A stretch of 64,000 bases of DNA from a bacterium (GTDB lineage: Bacteria; Bacteroidota; Bacteroidia; B-17B0; Aurantibacillaceae), in assembly GCA_029945625.1 (NCBI GenBank), contig JAQSCW010000055.1, forward strand, positions 124,001 to 188,000, read 5' to 3'. Under the pieces are notes generated by a model. That model saw only the letters and a program-made list of their open reading frames with translations, ran no database searches and was not told where the DNA came from. The translations under genes and the position numbers were made by a program. Of the stretch, positions 17,342 to 26,518 are shown piece after piece; the first letter of the stretch is position 1; every line of letters begins with the position of its first letter.

Positions 17342-18280
17342 TCACACCCAATCGATTCCCTTTTTCAAAAGGTCCAGGGTTTTTTCTTCTTCCGAATTTT
17401 TTTCGACCCGGAAATCATATTCCCATCCGGCAAGTTTTGGTAGACTCATTAATATGGACTCAACACGTCCGTTTGTTTCCAAACCAAATTTTGTGCCTTT
17501 GTCGTATACCAAATTAAATTCCACGTAGCGGCCGCGACGCAGCAATTGCCACTCTTTGTTTTTTTCTGAAAAAGGGAGGTTTTTGTTTCTGCGAATTAAG
17601 TCGGTGTACACCGGAGCAAAGGCCAGACCTACGTCCTTCCAGAAATTATAATTCTGCTCAAAACTCATCTCTTTATCGCTCCCCAGGCGGTCGAAGAAAA
17701 TACCACCTATGCCGCGGGTTTCTTTTCGGTGTGCGATATAAAAATAATCATCGGCCCATTTCTTAAATCTTGAATAATACTCTTTCTGATGGCGATCGCA
17801 AACCTTTTTTAATTCAGCGTGAAAAAATTTCGCGTCTTCTGCCACAATATAGTGCGGCGTAAGGTCAATGCCTCCTCCCAGCCAGCGTGTGGTTTGCCCT
17901 TCGGCATTTGGTCCGGTTTCAAAATACCTAATGTTCATGTGAATGATGGGCACCATGGGACTCTTAGGGTGAATGACAAGAGAAAGGCCCGTTGCAAAAA
18001 AGCGCGATTTTATTTTTGGCCCAGAAGTGGCAATCACACTGTGCTCTTGTTCTTTGAGTAAAAAATCGGGAGTATCACCTTGTACGGCACTAAATAAAAC
18101 GCCTCCCTTTTCAATCACCTTTCCTTCTTTAATGATGCGCGTTCTGCCGCCACCGCCTTCTTCACGGGTCCACACATCTTCCTCGAATTTAGAATGAGCA
18201 TCGGCTGTTTCAAGTGCTTTGCAAATAGAATCTTGTAATTGTTTCAGCCAGTCAGAAATTTGCTCTCTGTTTATTTCCAT
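17342..18280 (-). CDS. hemF: Oxygen-dependent coproporphyrinogen III oxidase
   Basis: The 312-aa protein has the HemF pattern: EEGGGGRTRII near the N-terminus, IHMNIRYFE, the substrate-binding WLGGGIDLTPHY, RGIGGIFFD, and the C-terminal GRYVEFNLVYDKGTKFGL. It decarboxylates two propionates of coproporphyrinogen III to give protoporphyrinogen IX with O2, which implies aerobic or microaerobic life. The gene overlaps the end of the LysM-fusion gene by 10 bp, so the two are likely co-transcribed. Confidence 0.95.
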   Translation of the reverse strand: MEINREQISDWLKQLQDSICKALETADAHSKFEEDVWTREEGGGGRTRIIKEGKVIEKGGVLFSAVQGDTPDFLLKEQEHSVIATSGPKIKSRFFATGLSLVIHPKSPMVPIIHMNIRYFETGPNAEGQTTRWLGGGIDLTPHYIVAEDAKFFHAELKKVCDRHQKEYYSRFKKWADDYFYIAHRKETRGIGGIFFDRLGSDKEMSFEQNYNFWKDVGLAFAPVYTDLIRRNKNLPFSEKNKEWQLLRRGRYVEFNLVYDKGTKFGLETNGRVESILMSLPKLAGWEYDFRVEKNSEEEKTLDLLKKGIDWV

Positions 18281-19986
18281 CCCGTTTTAAAAATATGATA
18301 ATCCTGATAACGGAAAATAAATACGCCACGGTTATCAAACCCGGTGGTATTGTCAGGACGAGCGTACTTGAAACGCATGTAATTGGTTTCAAGAGGAAAT
18401 TTATCAAGCTTATGGGCGAAGTCGGGCCCGCTTTCTTTTAAATTTTTAAAATAATAATAAGCAATGTCGAAGCCCATAAAAAAATACTCACCCGGATATG
18501 TGCCCTGCATTGTTTCATAACGATCAATCATATGTTTGTAACTGTCCTCATTCGTTATATTAAAGGGATGCGGAAAAACATAATGTAATTCGTTGAGGTA
18601 TTCCTGATCAATATTGTCCATCTCGGTAGTGGATTGCCAGCCGCAGAGGTACAAATCTTTTTTGTTTCCGAAGATGGATAATTGCGTAGTGAAGTCGGTG
18701 ACGTAAACCGGATTGCTGCTCAGTGATACAATGATGTTGCGCACGCCCGATTTATAATGTTCCTTTAAGCCTGAAATGCCCTTGGCAGTAGTAACGGTAT
18801 CCTTTACACCTTTGCCCAGAAGTTTTTGCTTGTCATTGTAATATTTCTTAAAGGCATTTACAAACGATACTTCTTTTTTGTCTTTATCAAACAAGGTCAT
18901 TAAAATGATATTGGCATCGCCTTTTACAAGGGAGTCGATACAATAGTCGGCAAGGCTTTCTAACAGTGTAAATTGAGAAGGGTTGGTTTTAGAAACATAA
19001 ATATTATTGTAGAGGATCTTATTTTGTGTTGTAATTGGAGAGATAATTGGAATGGCAAGATCTTTTGCTTTTTTGGAAATACTTTTAAATCCATTGGCGT
19101 AAAATGGGCCGAAGATCAGATCTAAATCTTTAAAACCGGGCTCCGCCATCAGTCCGGTAAGCTTGATGGTATCTTTATCGTCCACATCATGCAGTTCAAG
19201 GTTCACATCAAAATTAGAAGATTTGAGTGAGTCGATGGCGCTCTTAAATCCTAAATAGAAGTCGATTGCCAAAGCCGGAACGGGAGGAAAATTGGTATTT
19301 GTTTTTACCAACTCGTTATTATCAAGAGTGAGTGTTTGTTCGAGACGAAAGGGCAAGATGAGTGCTACCTTGTAATTTGTTTTTCTGGGTTTTGAAATTG
19401 GCTTAGTGAAAGATGAATCTACCATCACCGGAGGAGTTCGCTCTTTGGGCGTGTAGGCCGATTTATTGTCCCTGCTCTCTTTGCCGGAGGCCGGTTTACG
19501 TTTTGTTTTTTCTCCCACAATGATGACTTGATCTTCTTTTAAACCCTGCGAGATCCCCGGGTTAAAGGTCATTAATTGTTTTTCACTGAGATTAAATTTA
19601 TGAGTTACCGAATAGATTGTTTCACTTTTACCCACTTTGTAGGTAATGTATTTTACGGTATCAATAGGTAGGGGCAGGGGAGGAACTACCATAAAAGTAG
19701 AAGACTTGGCAGCAGGAGCGGGTGTCGACACAAAAGGCACTCTAATTTCCTGATCGGCTTTGGCACCGGCCCGCAGGTCGGGATTTTCTTTATAAAGATC
19801 GTCGAGACTTACAGAATATAATTTTGAAATGGCGTAAACGCTTTGACCTTTTTCAATTTTATGGATATAGTATTTTTTACCGTCGATTGTTTGAGTGATG
19901 CTCGATTTGGTTTGGGTTTTAGCAAACGCAAATGCCAGTATAAACATACTGCATAGGAAAAATTTATTGAGACCCGTTTGTACCAT
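18271..19986 (-). CDS. Secreted LysM protein fused to a periplasmic binding-type receptor domain
   Basis: The 571-aa protein starts with a signal peptide (LCSMFILAFAFAKTQ). Two LysM domains follow, at about residues 38-85 (HKIEKGQSVYAISKLYSVSL) and 112-157 (YKVGKSETIYSVTHKFNLSE), which bind peptidoglycan. From about residue 205 the chain resembles a type I periplasmic binding fold of the Leu/Ile/Val receptor family (VALILPFRLE, LDLIFGPFYANG, IIVSLSSNPVYV). No permease lies nearby, so a role as an importer subunit is unlikely; a wall-bound sensor or amidase activator is possible. Confidence 0.8.
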   Translation of the reverse strand: MVQTGLNKFFLCSMFILAFAFAKTQTKSSITQTIDGKKYYIHKIEKGQSVYAISKLYSVSLDDLYKENPDLRAGAKADQEIRVPFVSTPAPAAKSSTFMVVPPLPLPIDTVKYITYKVGKSETIYSVTHKFNLSEKQLMTFNPGISQGLKEDQVIIVGEKTKRKPASGKESRDNKSAYTPKERTPPVMVDSSFTKPISKPRKTNYKVALILPFRLEQTLTLDNNELVKTNTNFPPVPALAIDFYLGFKSAIDSLKSSNFDVNLELHDVDDKDTIKLTGLMAEPGFKDLDLIFGPFYANGFKSISKKAKDLAIPIISPITTQNKILYNNIYVSKTNPSQFTLLESLADYCIDSLVKGDANIILMTLFDKDKKEVSFVNAFKKYYNDKQKLLGKGVKDTVTTAKGISGLKEHYKSGVRNIIVSLSSNPVYVTDFTTQLSIFGNKKDLYLCGWQSTTEMDNIDQEYLNELHYVFPHPFNITNEDSYKHMIDRYETMQGTYPGEYFFMGFDIAYYYFKNLKESGPDFAHKLDKFPLETNYMRFKYARPDNTTGFDNRGVFIFRYQDYHIFKTGWK

Positions 19987-20018
19987 GAATTATTTCAATA
20001 AAATTAGGTGCCGAGAAA

Positions 20019-21548
20019 TTATTCCCACTCAATGGTAGCAGGAGGTTTGGAACTAATGTCGTACACCACCCTGTTTACACCTTTTACTTTATTGATAATT
20101 TCGTTACTCATTTTGGCGAGAAATTCATAAGGGAGATGGCACCAGTCGGCAGTCATGCCGTCGGTACTGCTCACCGCTCTTAATGCTACTGCGTTTTCGT
20201 AGGTGCGTTCATCGCCCATCACTCCCACGCTTTGAACGGGAAGGAATATGGCGCCTGCCTGCCACACTTCTTTGTACAAGTCGTGTTTTTTAAGACCCTC
20301 TATAAAGATATGATCTACTTCTTGAATGATGCGAATTTTTTCTTCGGTAATTTCTCCAAGAATTCGAATGGCCAATCCCGGTCCGGGAAATGGATGGCGA
20401 TTAAGAATATTCATGTCCAGGCCCAGTTCTTTACCCACTCGACGCACTTCGTCTTTAAACAAACTACGGAGAGGCTCCACCACGCTCAATTTCATGTATT
20501 CGGGCAAGCCCCCCACATTGTGATGCGATTTGATGGTAGCTGAAGGACCTTTTACGCTCAAGCTTTCAATCACGTCGGGATAGATAGTGCCCTGTGCCAA
20601 CCAACGTGCATTTTTTACCAATTGTGATTCTGCGTCAAATACATCGATGAATACTTTTCCAATAGCCTTGCGTTTTTTTTCGGGATCAGAAACTCCGTTT
20701 AATTCGGAATAAAATTTTATTTTTGCGTCTACTCCTTTTACGTTCAAACCCATGTGTTTATAGGAGTCGAGAACAGTTTCAAATTCATTTTTGCGAAGCA
20801 ACCCATTGTCCACAAAAATACAATACAGGTTTTTTCCAATGGCTTTATGAAGTAACATGGCGGCCACACTGCTGTCGACACCACCACTCAAGCCAAGAAT
20901 CACTTTATCTGAACCAATTTTTGTTTTGAGTTCATTGATGGTGGTTTCCACGAAGGATGCCGGGGTCCAGTCGCCTTTGCATTGGCATACACCAAACACA
21001 AAGTTTTTTAGGATGCGGGAACCATGGGTAGTATGAAATACTTCGGGGTGAAACTGGATGCCATGCGTTTCTTCACCTTCAATTTTATAAGCGGCCACTT
21101 TCACGTCATGTGTGCTGGCGGTGATTTTATAATTGGCAGGAATAGTGAGAATGGTATCGGCATGACTCATCCATACCTGAGAGTCGTTGGGAACATCTTC
21201 AAATAATTTTGCTTTGTGATCTATGATCTCGAGGTGCGCGCGACCATATTCGCGGGAATTGGATTTACCTACTTCACCACCAAAAAAATGTGCCAAAAAT
21301 TGGGCACCGTAACACACCCCCAGGAGCGGAAGTTTACCTTTAATTTGAGACAAGTCAGGTTTAAGCGGATTTTCTTCGCGCACGCTATGCGGACTCCCTG
21401 ATAAAATGACCCCTTTGATGGCGGGCGTAAGGCTTGGAATCTTATTAAAGGGGTGAATCTCGCAGTACACATTTAATTCGCGTAAACGGCGTGCAATCAG
21501 TTGAGTATATTGGGATCCGAAATCAAGAATGAGAATTTGCTCTTGCAT
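20019..21548 (-). CDS. guaA: GMP synthase (glutamine-hydrolysing)
   Basis: From ATG 21548 the protein has 509 aa. The N-terminal class I amidotransferase has the catalytic Cys in LLGVCYGAQ and the His-Glu pair in [10 protein letters not shown]. The ATP-pyrophosphatase domain has [12 protein letters not shown], and the C-terminal dimerisation domain ends KPPATIEWE as usual. It converts XMP to GMP using glutamine. The three codons upstream of ATG 21548 lie over a candidate promoter element, so they are excluded. Confidence 0.97.
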   Translation of the reverse strand: MQEQILILDFGSQYTQLIARRLRELNVYCEIHPFNKIPSLTPAIKGVILSGSPHSVREENPLKPDLSQIKGKLPLLGVCYGAQFLAHFFGGEVGKSNSREYGRAHLEIIDHKAKLFEDVPNDSQVWMSHADTILTIPANYKITASTHDVKVAAYKIEGEETHGIQFHPEVFHTTHGSRILKNFVFGVCQCKGDWTPASFVETTINELKTKIGSDKVILGLSGGVDSSVAAMLLHKAIGKNLYCIFVDNGLLRKNEFETVLDSYKHMGLNVKGVDAKIKFYSELNGVSDPEKKRKAIGKVFIDVFDAESQLVKNARWLAQGTIYPDVIESLSVKGPSATIKSHHNVGGLPEYMKLSVVEPLRSLFKDEVRRVGKELGLDMNILNRHPFPGPGLAIRILGEITEEKIRIIQEVDHIFIEGLKKHDLYKEVWQAGAIFLPVQSVGVMGDERTYENAVALRAVSSTDGMTADWCHLPYEFLAKMSNEIINKVKGVNRVVYDISSKPPATIEWE

Positions 21549-21554
21549 AGAGGA

Positions 21555-21562
21555 CAAAAATA
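21555..21562 (-). promoter_or_regulatory. Candidate -7 element for guaA
   Basis: On the minus strand this reads TATTTTTG, matching TAnnTTTG. Transcription would begin at about the A of the guaA ATG (21548), so the mRNA may be leaderless. Confidence 0.45.
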
Positions 21563-21633
21563 CAATTTAATTTGCGGTGAAAAAGCCATAATCGCGGCGG
21601 CTTAGTGATTTTTAAGAAAAATGAATTGTTTTT

Positions 21634-21662
21634 TTGTTGCAGTCAAAATAATCGTATATTTG
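21634..21662 (+). promoter_or_regulatory. Promoter of the tRNA-Pro region
   Basis: TATATTTG (21655-21662) is a perfect -7 element. A T-rich TTG (21634-21636) sits 18 bp upstream as a -33 candidate. Transcription would begin near 21669, inside a perfect 16-bp palindrome (21667-21682), and run through both tRNA-like repeats into the intact tRNA. Confidence 0.6.
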
Positions 21663-21666
21663 CATT

Positions 21667-21682
21667 CTCAAAAATTTTTGAG
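21667..21682. repeat. Perfect 16-bp palindrome at the predicted transcription start
   Basis: CTCAAAAATTTTTGAG reads the same on both strands. It directly follows the -7 element of the tRNA-region promoter and could be an operator or form a 5' hairpin. Confidence 0.6.
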
Positions 21683-21685
21683 ATA

Positions 21686-21925
21686 CGCTCGGGGTGTAGC
21701 GTAGCCCGGTATCGCGTCCCGACTTGCGGTCGGGAAGGTCGGCAGTTCGGTAGGTGTGAGGAAATGAGAAAGTTCTTTTATAAAATTTTGAATAAAAAGT
21801 AATACCGCTCGGGGTGTAGCGTAGCCCGGTATCGCGTCCCGACTTGCGGTCGGGAAGGTCGGCAGTTCGGTAGGTGTGAGGAAATGAGAAAGTTCTTTTA
21901 TAAAATTTTGAATAAAAAGTAATAC
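21686..21925 (+). repeat. Two 120-bp tandem repeats carrying tRNA-Pro-like halves
   Basis: Copies at 21686-21805 and 21806-21925 appear identical. Each begins with the first 27 nt of the adjacent tRNA-Pro (acceptor 5' strand and whole D arm). A different anticodon arm follows, with stem TCCCGA/TCGGGA and 7-nt loop CTTGCGG. Part of the T-arm 5' side (GGCAGTTCG) is kept, but there is no 3' acceptor strand. The remaining 50 nt or so of each unit is AT-rich. They cannot fold as normal tRNAs. They are either degenerate duplications or tRNA-like RNAs made from the same promoter. Confidence 0.8.
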
Positions 21926-21929
21926 CGCT

Positions 21930-22003
21930 CGGGGTGTAGCGTAGCCCGGTATCGCGCCTGCTTTGGGAGCAGGAGGTCGTCAGTTCGAATCTGGCCACCC
22001 CGA
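21930..22003 (+). tRNA. tRNA-Pro (anticodon TGG)
   Basis: This is a complete 74-nt cloverleaf. Acceptor strands CGGGGTG (21930-21936) and CACCCCG (21996-22002) pair perfectly, with discriminator A22003. The D arm is AGCGTAGCCCGGTATCGC, the anticodon arm CCTGC-TTTGGGA-GCAGG gives anticodon TGG, and the T arm is GTCAG-TTCGAAT-CTGGC. CCA is not encoded. It is the third and only intact member of a tandem series with 120-bp period. Confidence 0.96.
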
Positions 22004-22009
22004 CAAACA

Positions 22010-22043
22010 GCAAAAACCTTTCACGATGTGAAGGGTTTTTTTG
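22010..22043 (+). terminator. Terminator of the tRNA-Pro transcript
   Basis: AAACCTTTCAC and GTGAAGGGTTT form an 11-bp stem (one G-T pair) around the loop GAT, followed by a run of seven or more T. Confidence 0.75.
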
Positions 22044-22189
22044 TTTTTGAGACGAACCAAAGCTCGCTTTGGAGAGAAAGAGCAAAAAGCCCTTTTTCGC
22101 AAAGAAAAAAAAGGCTTTTACCACTTGCAGCGCCCCCCTCTTTTGAGCAGCTTCAGCTAATATGGCATCTCCAATAAAAACTTAAAACC

Positions 22190-22400
22190 CCGAGCCCCAG
22201 ATTCCTGCCTTCGCTGCGCGCCAGCAAATTCGTTCATACACAATTCTTTGTTCTTCTCTGTGTCCTTTGTGTGACCCTCTGCGCCCCCTGTGGTTAATAA
22301 TGCAGAAACACGTAGGCACGGAGACACGGAGACAAGAGATTTTTGTTCTTCTCCGCGTTCTCTGTGATTTTCTCTGTTGCTCTGTATTTAAAAGAAGCAA
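22190..22400. repeat. Low-complexity CTCTGTG-type intergenic repeat
   Basis: The stretch repeats phrases such as TTCTCTGTGTCCTTTGTGTG and TTCTCCGCGTTCTCTGTG, with GAGACACGGAGACA between them. The antisense 72-aa reading (NHRGRRGSHKGHREEQ) is the well-known spurious translation of a repeat dispersed through many bacterial genomes. I see no gene in 22044-22420. Confidence 0.6.
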
Positions 22401-22420
22401 ATGCTCAATTTATAAAATCT

Positions 22421-22450
22421 AAAAAAAAAGGCCCGGAATTTTCCGAACCT
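22421..22450 (-). terminator. Terminator of purL
   Basis: On the minus strand an AGGTTCGG/CCGGGCCT stem (22429-22450, one unpaired base on each side) is followed by a nine-base T-run, 6 bp after the purL stop. Confidence 0.7.
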
Positions 22451-22456
22451 AAATCA

Positions 22457-25400
22457 TCACATCTTACTTTTTTCAACCCACTTTCTGGCATTTACAAAAG
22501 CCTCTAACCAGGGCGACACCTCGTCCTTTTGACCTCTTTCGGGGTAATTGGCCCAGTTCCATGGAAAAGTAGAGCGTTCAATATGTGGCATCATCACCAG
22601 ATGTCTTCCTGTTGCATCGCACATCATGGCGGTATTAAAGTCAGAACCGTTAGGATTTGCCGGATATTCTGAGTAGCCATATTTAGCCACAATATTGTAT
22701 TTCTCTTCTGCGTAAGGCAATTTGAATTTACCTTCTCCGTGTGAGATCCAAACGCCCAAGGTAGCTCCTTCTAATGAAGAAAGCATCACGGAATTGTTTT
22801 TTTGAATTTTCACCGAGGTGAAAGCACTTTCGTGTTTACCGGAAGTATTGTGATGCAATTTACCGTGTACCTCGTGCTCAGGGTTGATGAATTCCAATTC
22901 CATTAACAACTGACACCCGTTACAAATCCCAACAGAAAGCGTGTCTTTTCGTTGAAAGAATTTTTTCAAGGCTGTGTTTGCTTTTTCGTTGTATAAAAAA
23001 GCACCGGCCCATCCTTTGGCTGAACCTAAAACGTCCGAATTAGAAAAACCGCCAACCGCGCCTATAAATTGAATCTCTTCCAATGTTTCTCTTCCCGAAA
23101 TAAGATCAGTCATATGCACGTCTTTCACATCAAAGCCCGCCAAGTACATGGCGTTCGCCATTTCCCGCTCCGAGTTACTGCCTTTTTCACGAATGATCGC
23201 TGCCTTTGGCCTTGCGACACCTTTTGCAATAAGCGGTAATTTACCATCAAAATGAAGAGGGAAAACAAATTGTAAAGCTTGCTTTTTATAATTGTTATAG
23301 CGCGCTTGCGCCATTCCATTTTTCGATTGATGAGAATCCAAAAGGAAAGAAGTTTTATACCAGGTGTCTCTGATCTTCTCCACATCAAAAGTAAATTCAT
23401 CTGAATTGTTCTTGATCTTTATGGAATTGCCTTCCGCCACTGTGCCAATTTTGAAAAGCTCGAGGTGGTGTTTTTCAAATTCTACTTCCACCTGTGCATC
23501 GGCCTGAAATACCACGGCAATGTTTTCGTTGAAAAAGGCCTTCACCGTATCTGTTTCACCTAAAGAAGTAAGGTCATAACTGGCACCCAAATTCACATCA
23601 GCAAAACACATTTCCAATAAAGTGGTAATGAGGCCGCCGCTTCCTACATCGTGACCGGCTTTTATTTTGCGTGCTTTGATTAAATCTTGCAATACATTAA
23701 ATGCCGTTTTAAAATACGCAGCGTTTTTAATGGTTGGAACTTCGGTCCCAATTTTACTTAACACCTGAGCCAAAGAAGAACCACCTAATTTGAAAGTGTC
23801 TTGCGATAGATTTAAATAGTAAATATTACCGCCTCCGCGTTTTAAAACAGGCTCAACTACTTTGGTAATGTTTGAACAATTTCCGGCCGCAGAAATAATC
23901 ACTGTTCCCGGTGCAATCACCTCGTCGTGCGGGTATTTTTGTTTCATGGAAAGGGAATCTTTTCCGGTGGGAATGTTAATTCCTAATTCTATCGCAAAAT
24001 CAGAACAGCCCTTTACTGCTTCGTACAACCGTGCGTCTTCCCCTTCATTTTTGCAAGGCCACATCCAGTTGGCCGACAATGAAACGGAATGTAAACCCTC
24101 CTTTAACGGGGCCCACACAATATTTGATAAGGCTTCCCCAATGGCATTGCGAGAGCCTGCAACAGGATCCACAAGTGCCGCAATGGGCGAATGTCCAATA
24201 CTGGTTGCAATCCCTTCTTTGCCTTTGTAATCTAAAGCCATCACGCCCACATTGTTTAATGGCAATTGCAGCGGACCCACGCATTGTTGTTTTGCCACAC
24301 GTCCGCCCACGCAGCGGTCAACTTTATTTGTTAACCAGTCTTTACAGGCCACAGCTTCTAATTGCAAGACGTCCTGCAAATAGCTTGAAATTTTTGTGAC
24401 AGAATAATTTAGTTCCGAATAATTTGTTTTCACATGAATGTCTGTCATGATTGTTTTTGGTGAACTTCCAAAAAAATCTGCAAGGGCATAATCCATGGGT
24501 GTTGATCCTGTGGTTTTTGAGCGAAAAGTAAAACGGTGATCGTTGGTGACTTCTCCTACTTGATACATGGGTGAACGCTCCCGGTCGGCAATGCGTTGAA
24601 GCGTGTCCAGGTCTTTGTTGCCAATCACTAATCCCATTCGTTCTTGAGATTCGTTTCCAATAATTTCTTTTGCCGAAAGAGTTGGATCACCTACCGGTAA
24701 TTTATCCAGATCTATTAGGCCTCCTGTGGCTTCAACTAATTCCGACAAACAATTTAAATGGCCGCCCGCACCATGATCGTGAATAGAAACAATGGGATTG
24801 TGATCACTTTCCACTAATCCGCGAATGGCATTGGCAGCACGTTTTTGCATTTCGGGATTGGAACGTTGAATGGCGTTTAATTCAATGCCTGAACCAAAAG
24901 CCCCTGTATCGGCCGATGACACCGCAGCACCACCCATGCCGATGCGGTAATTTTCTCCACCCAAAATCACAATTTGATCACCTTCAGTCGGTAGTTTTTT
25001 AATGGCCTGATTTAATTTTCCATAGCCCACACCGCCGGCTTGCATAATTACTTTATCGTAACCAATCTTGCGTTTGTTTTCTTCATGTTCAAACGTGAGC
25101 ACCGAGCCGGTGATAAGAGGTTGACCGAATTTATTTCCAAAATCAGACGCGCCGTTAGAGGCTTTAATCAGAATATCCATGGGCGTTTGGTAGAGCCAGG
25201 GTCTTTCTGTCATGCCTTGTTCCCATACGCGGTTATTTTCTAATCGCGAATAGGAAGTCATGTAAACAGCAGTTCCCGCCAGAGGCAAAGATCCTTGTCC
25301 GCCCGCCAAACGATCGCGGATCTCTCCACCAGAGCCGGTGGCAGCGCCATTAAAAGGTTCTACGGTGGTGGGGAAATTATGGGTTTCAGCTTTTAATGAA

Positions 25401-26125
25401 AGTACCGATTCAAATTCTTTTTCTTCATAATAATCAGGTTTATCGGCACTCTTCGGGGCAAATTGCACGAGCTTCGGACCTTTTACAAATGCCACATTAT
25501 CTTTATACGCCGAAACAATATCGTTGGGATTGGTCTCAGACGTTTTTTTAATTAATTTAAATAAGGAACTTGGTTTTGTTTCGCCATCAATCACAAAAGT
25601 GCCATTAAATATTTTGTGTCTGCAGTGTTCTGAGTTGGCTTGCGAAAAGGCGAAGATCTCCGAATCAGTTAATTTTCTTCCCAATTTACGGGATAAATTA
25701 TCTAAATATTCTACCTCTTCCGCACTGAGTGCCAAACCTTCTGATTTGTTGTAGGCCGCAATATCGGTGATATCCAGAATGGGTTCTGGACTTACATTTA
25801 TGGTATAAATATCTTGATTTAAGGCGCTGTATTTTTGAGAAAGCATGGGATCGAAAGAGCTGAAATCTGCAGCAACTTTTTCAAACTGTTCAATTCTCAA
25901 AATTCCTGAAACACCCATGTTTTGCGTTATTTCAACAGCATTGGTGCTCCAGGGAGTGATCATTGCCGCACGTGGGCCAATAAAAAAGTTGGCTAGTTGT
26001 ACTTGTTTTAGTTCATGGGCCTCTCCAAAAAGCCAATTTAATTTTAAGATGTCTTCTGAATTTAAGTCGGTTTTTGTTTGAACTGCAAAAACAGAATTGG
26101 ATTGGTTTCCAAAGAAATATATCAT
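22457..26125 (-). CDS. purL: Phosphoribosylformylglycinamidine synthase (single-chain FGAR amidotransferase)
   Basis: From ATG 26125 the protein has 1222 aa; the 12 codons upstream lack family similarity. This is the large single-chain PurL: a linker and AIR synthase-like halves with SEHCRHKIF, KAETHNFPTTVEPFNGAATG and DHGAGGHLNCLSELVE. The C-terminal glutamine amidotransferase has nucleophile Cys in GICNGCQLL and His/Glu in MMPHIERSTFPW. It makes FGAM from FGAR, ATP and glutamine in purine synthesis. The single-chain form, not PurL/PurQ/PurS, is usual in Bacteroidota and Proteobacteria. Confidence 0.96.
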   Translation of the reverse strand: MIYFFGNQSNSVFAVQTKTDLNSEDILKLNWLFGEAHELKQVQLANFFIGPRAAMITPWSTNAVEITQNMGVSGILRIEQFEKVAADFSSFDPMLSQKYSALNQDIYTINVSPEPILDITDIAAYNKSEGLALSAEEVEYLDNLSRKLGRKLTDSEIFAFSQANSEHCRHKIFNGTFVIDGETKPSSLFKLIKKTSETNPNDIVSAYKDNVAFVKGPKLVQFAPKSADKPDYYEEKEFESVLSLKAETHNFPTTVEPFNGAATGSGGEIRDRLAGGQGSLPLAGTAVYMTSYSRLENNRVWEQGMTERPWLYQTPMDILIKASNGASDFGNKFGQPLITGSVLTFEHEENKRKIGYDKVIMQAGGVGYGKLNQAIKKLPTEGDQIVILGGENYRIGMGGAAVSSADTGAFGSGIELNAIQRSNPEMQKRAANAIRGLVESDHNPIVSIHDHGAGGHLNCLSELVEATGGLIDLDKLPVGDPTLSAKEIIGNESQERMGLVIGNKDLDTLQRIADRERSPMYQVGEVTNDHRFTFRSKTTGSTPMDYALADFFGSSPKTIMTDIHVKTNYSELNYSVTKISSYLQDVLQLEAVACKDWLTNKVDRCVGGRVAKQQCVGPLQLPLNNVGVMALDYKGKEGIATSIGHSPIAALVDPVAGSRNAIGEALSNIVWAPLKEGLHSVSLSANWMWPCKNEGEDARLYEAVKGCSDFAIELGINIPTGKDSLSMKQKYPHDEVIAPGTVIISAAGNCSNITKVVEPVLKRGGGNIYYLNLSQDTFKLGGSSLAQVLSKIGTEVPTIKNAAYFKTAFNVLQDLIKARKIKAGHDVGSGGLITTLLEMCFADVNLGASYDLTSLGETDTVKAFFNENIAVVFQADAQVEVEFEKHHLELFKIGTVAEGNSIKIKNNSDEFTFDVEKIRDTWYKTSFLLDSHQSKNGMAQARYNNYKKQALQFVFPLHFDGKLPLIAKGVARPKAAIIREKGSNSEREMANAMYLAGFDVKDVHMTDLISGRETLEEIQFIGAVGGFSNSDVLGSAKGWAGAFLYNEKANTALKKFFQRKDTLSVGICNGCQLLMELEFINPEHEVHGKLHHNTSGKHESAFTSVKIQKNNSVMLSSLEGATLGVWISHGEGKFKLPYAEEKYNIVAKYGYSEYPANPNGSDFNTAMMCDATGRHLVMMPHIERSTFPWNWANYPERGQKDEVSPWLEAFVNARKWVEKSKM

Positions 26126-26518
26126 AGTTTGTACGGGATAATATGCGTGATTTAAGACCACAAAATTAATTTAATTCAAACAATATGTCTTAATAAACTT
26201 ATTCGAACTTTCGACACAGCGTCCTAAACTTTTAAGATTTGTTAAATAAACCCGATTTCGGGCCATTATCACCTGGTTTGCAGGATACAGAAGCTCCTCA
26301 GACCTGTTTTTTGACTCAAAATACGTTCGGAAAGTCTTGATTCAGTAAGCTAGTGGAAGCTGATACCCAAATAAAGGGAGTAGGTCTTAGGAATCTTTTT
26401 TTGTTAAACCTGGCACTTATCTTTGCACCTTCTTAAGGTGAACTCATAATTTTTTGAGCGTTTTATTTGTATTTACTTATATTTAGTCTTCGCTAAACCT
26501 TAAAAAAGCAGAATCGAC
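26126..26518. other. Intergenic region between divergent purL and the acyltransferase gene
   Basis: No gene is seen. A plus-strand -7 match, TATCTTTG (26418-26425), would start transcription near 26432 with a leader of about 87 nt for the acyltransferase gene. Within that leader CTCA (26441-26444) and TGAG (26455-26458) form a weak hairpin. I found no riboswitch-like structure on the purL side. Confidence 0.45.

Noticed and set aside
21612-22124. 170-aa minus-strand ORF across the tRNA-Pro region
   Set aside because: It is the antisense reading of the repeats and tRNA; its repetitive content follows the 120-bp DNA repeat and the tRNA itself explains the sequence.
22182-22400. 72-aa minus-strand ORF with HRGRRGSHKGHRE
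   Set aside because: A typical spurious translation of a dispersed CTCTGTG-type repeat; low complexity and no coding character.
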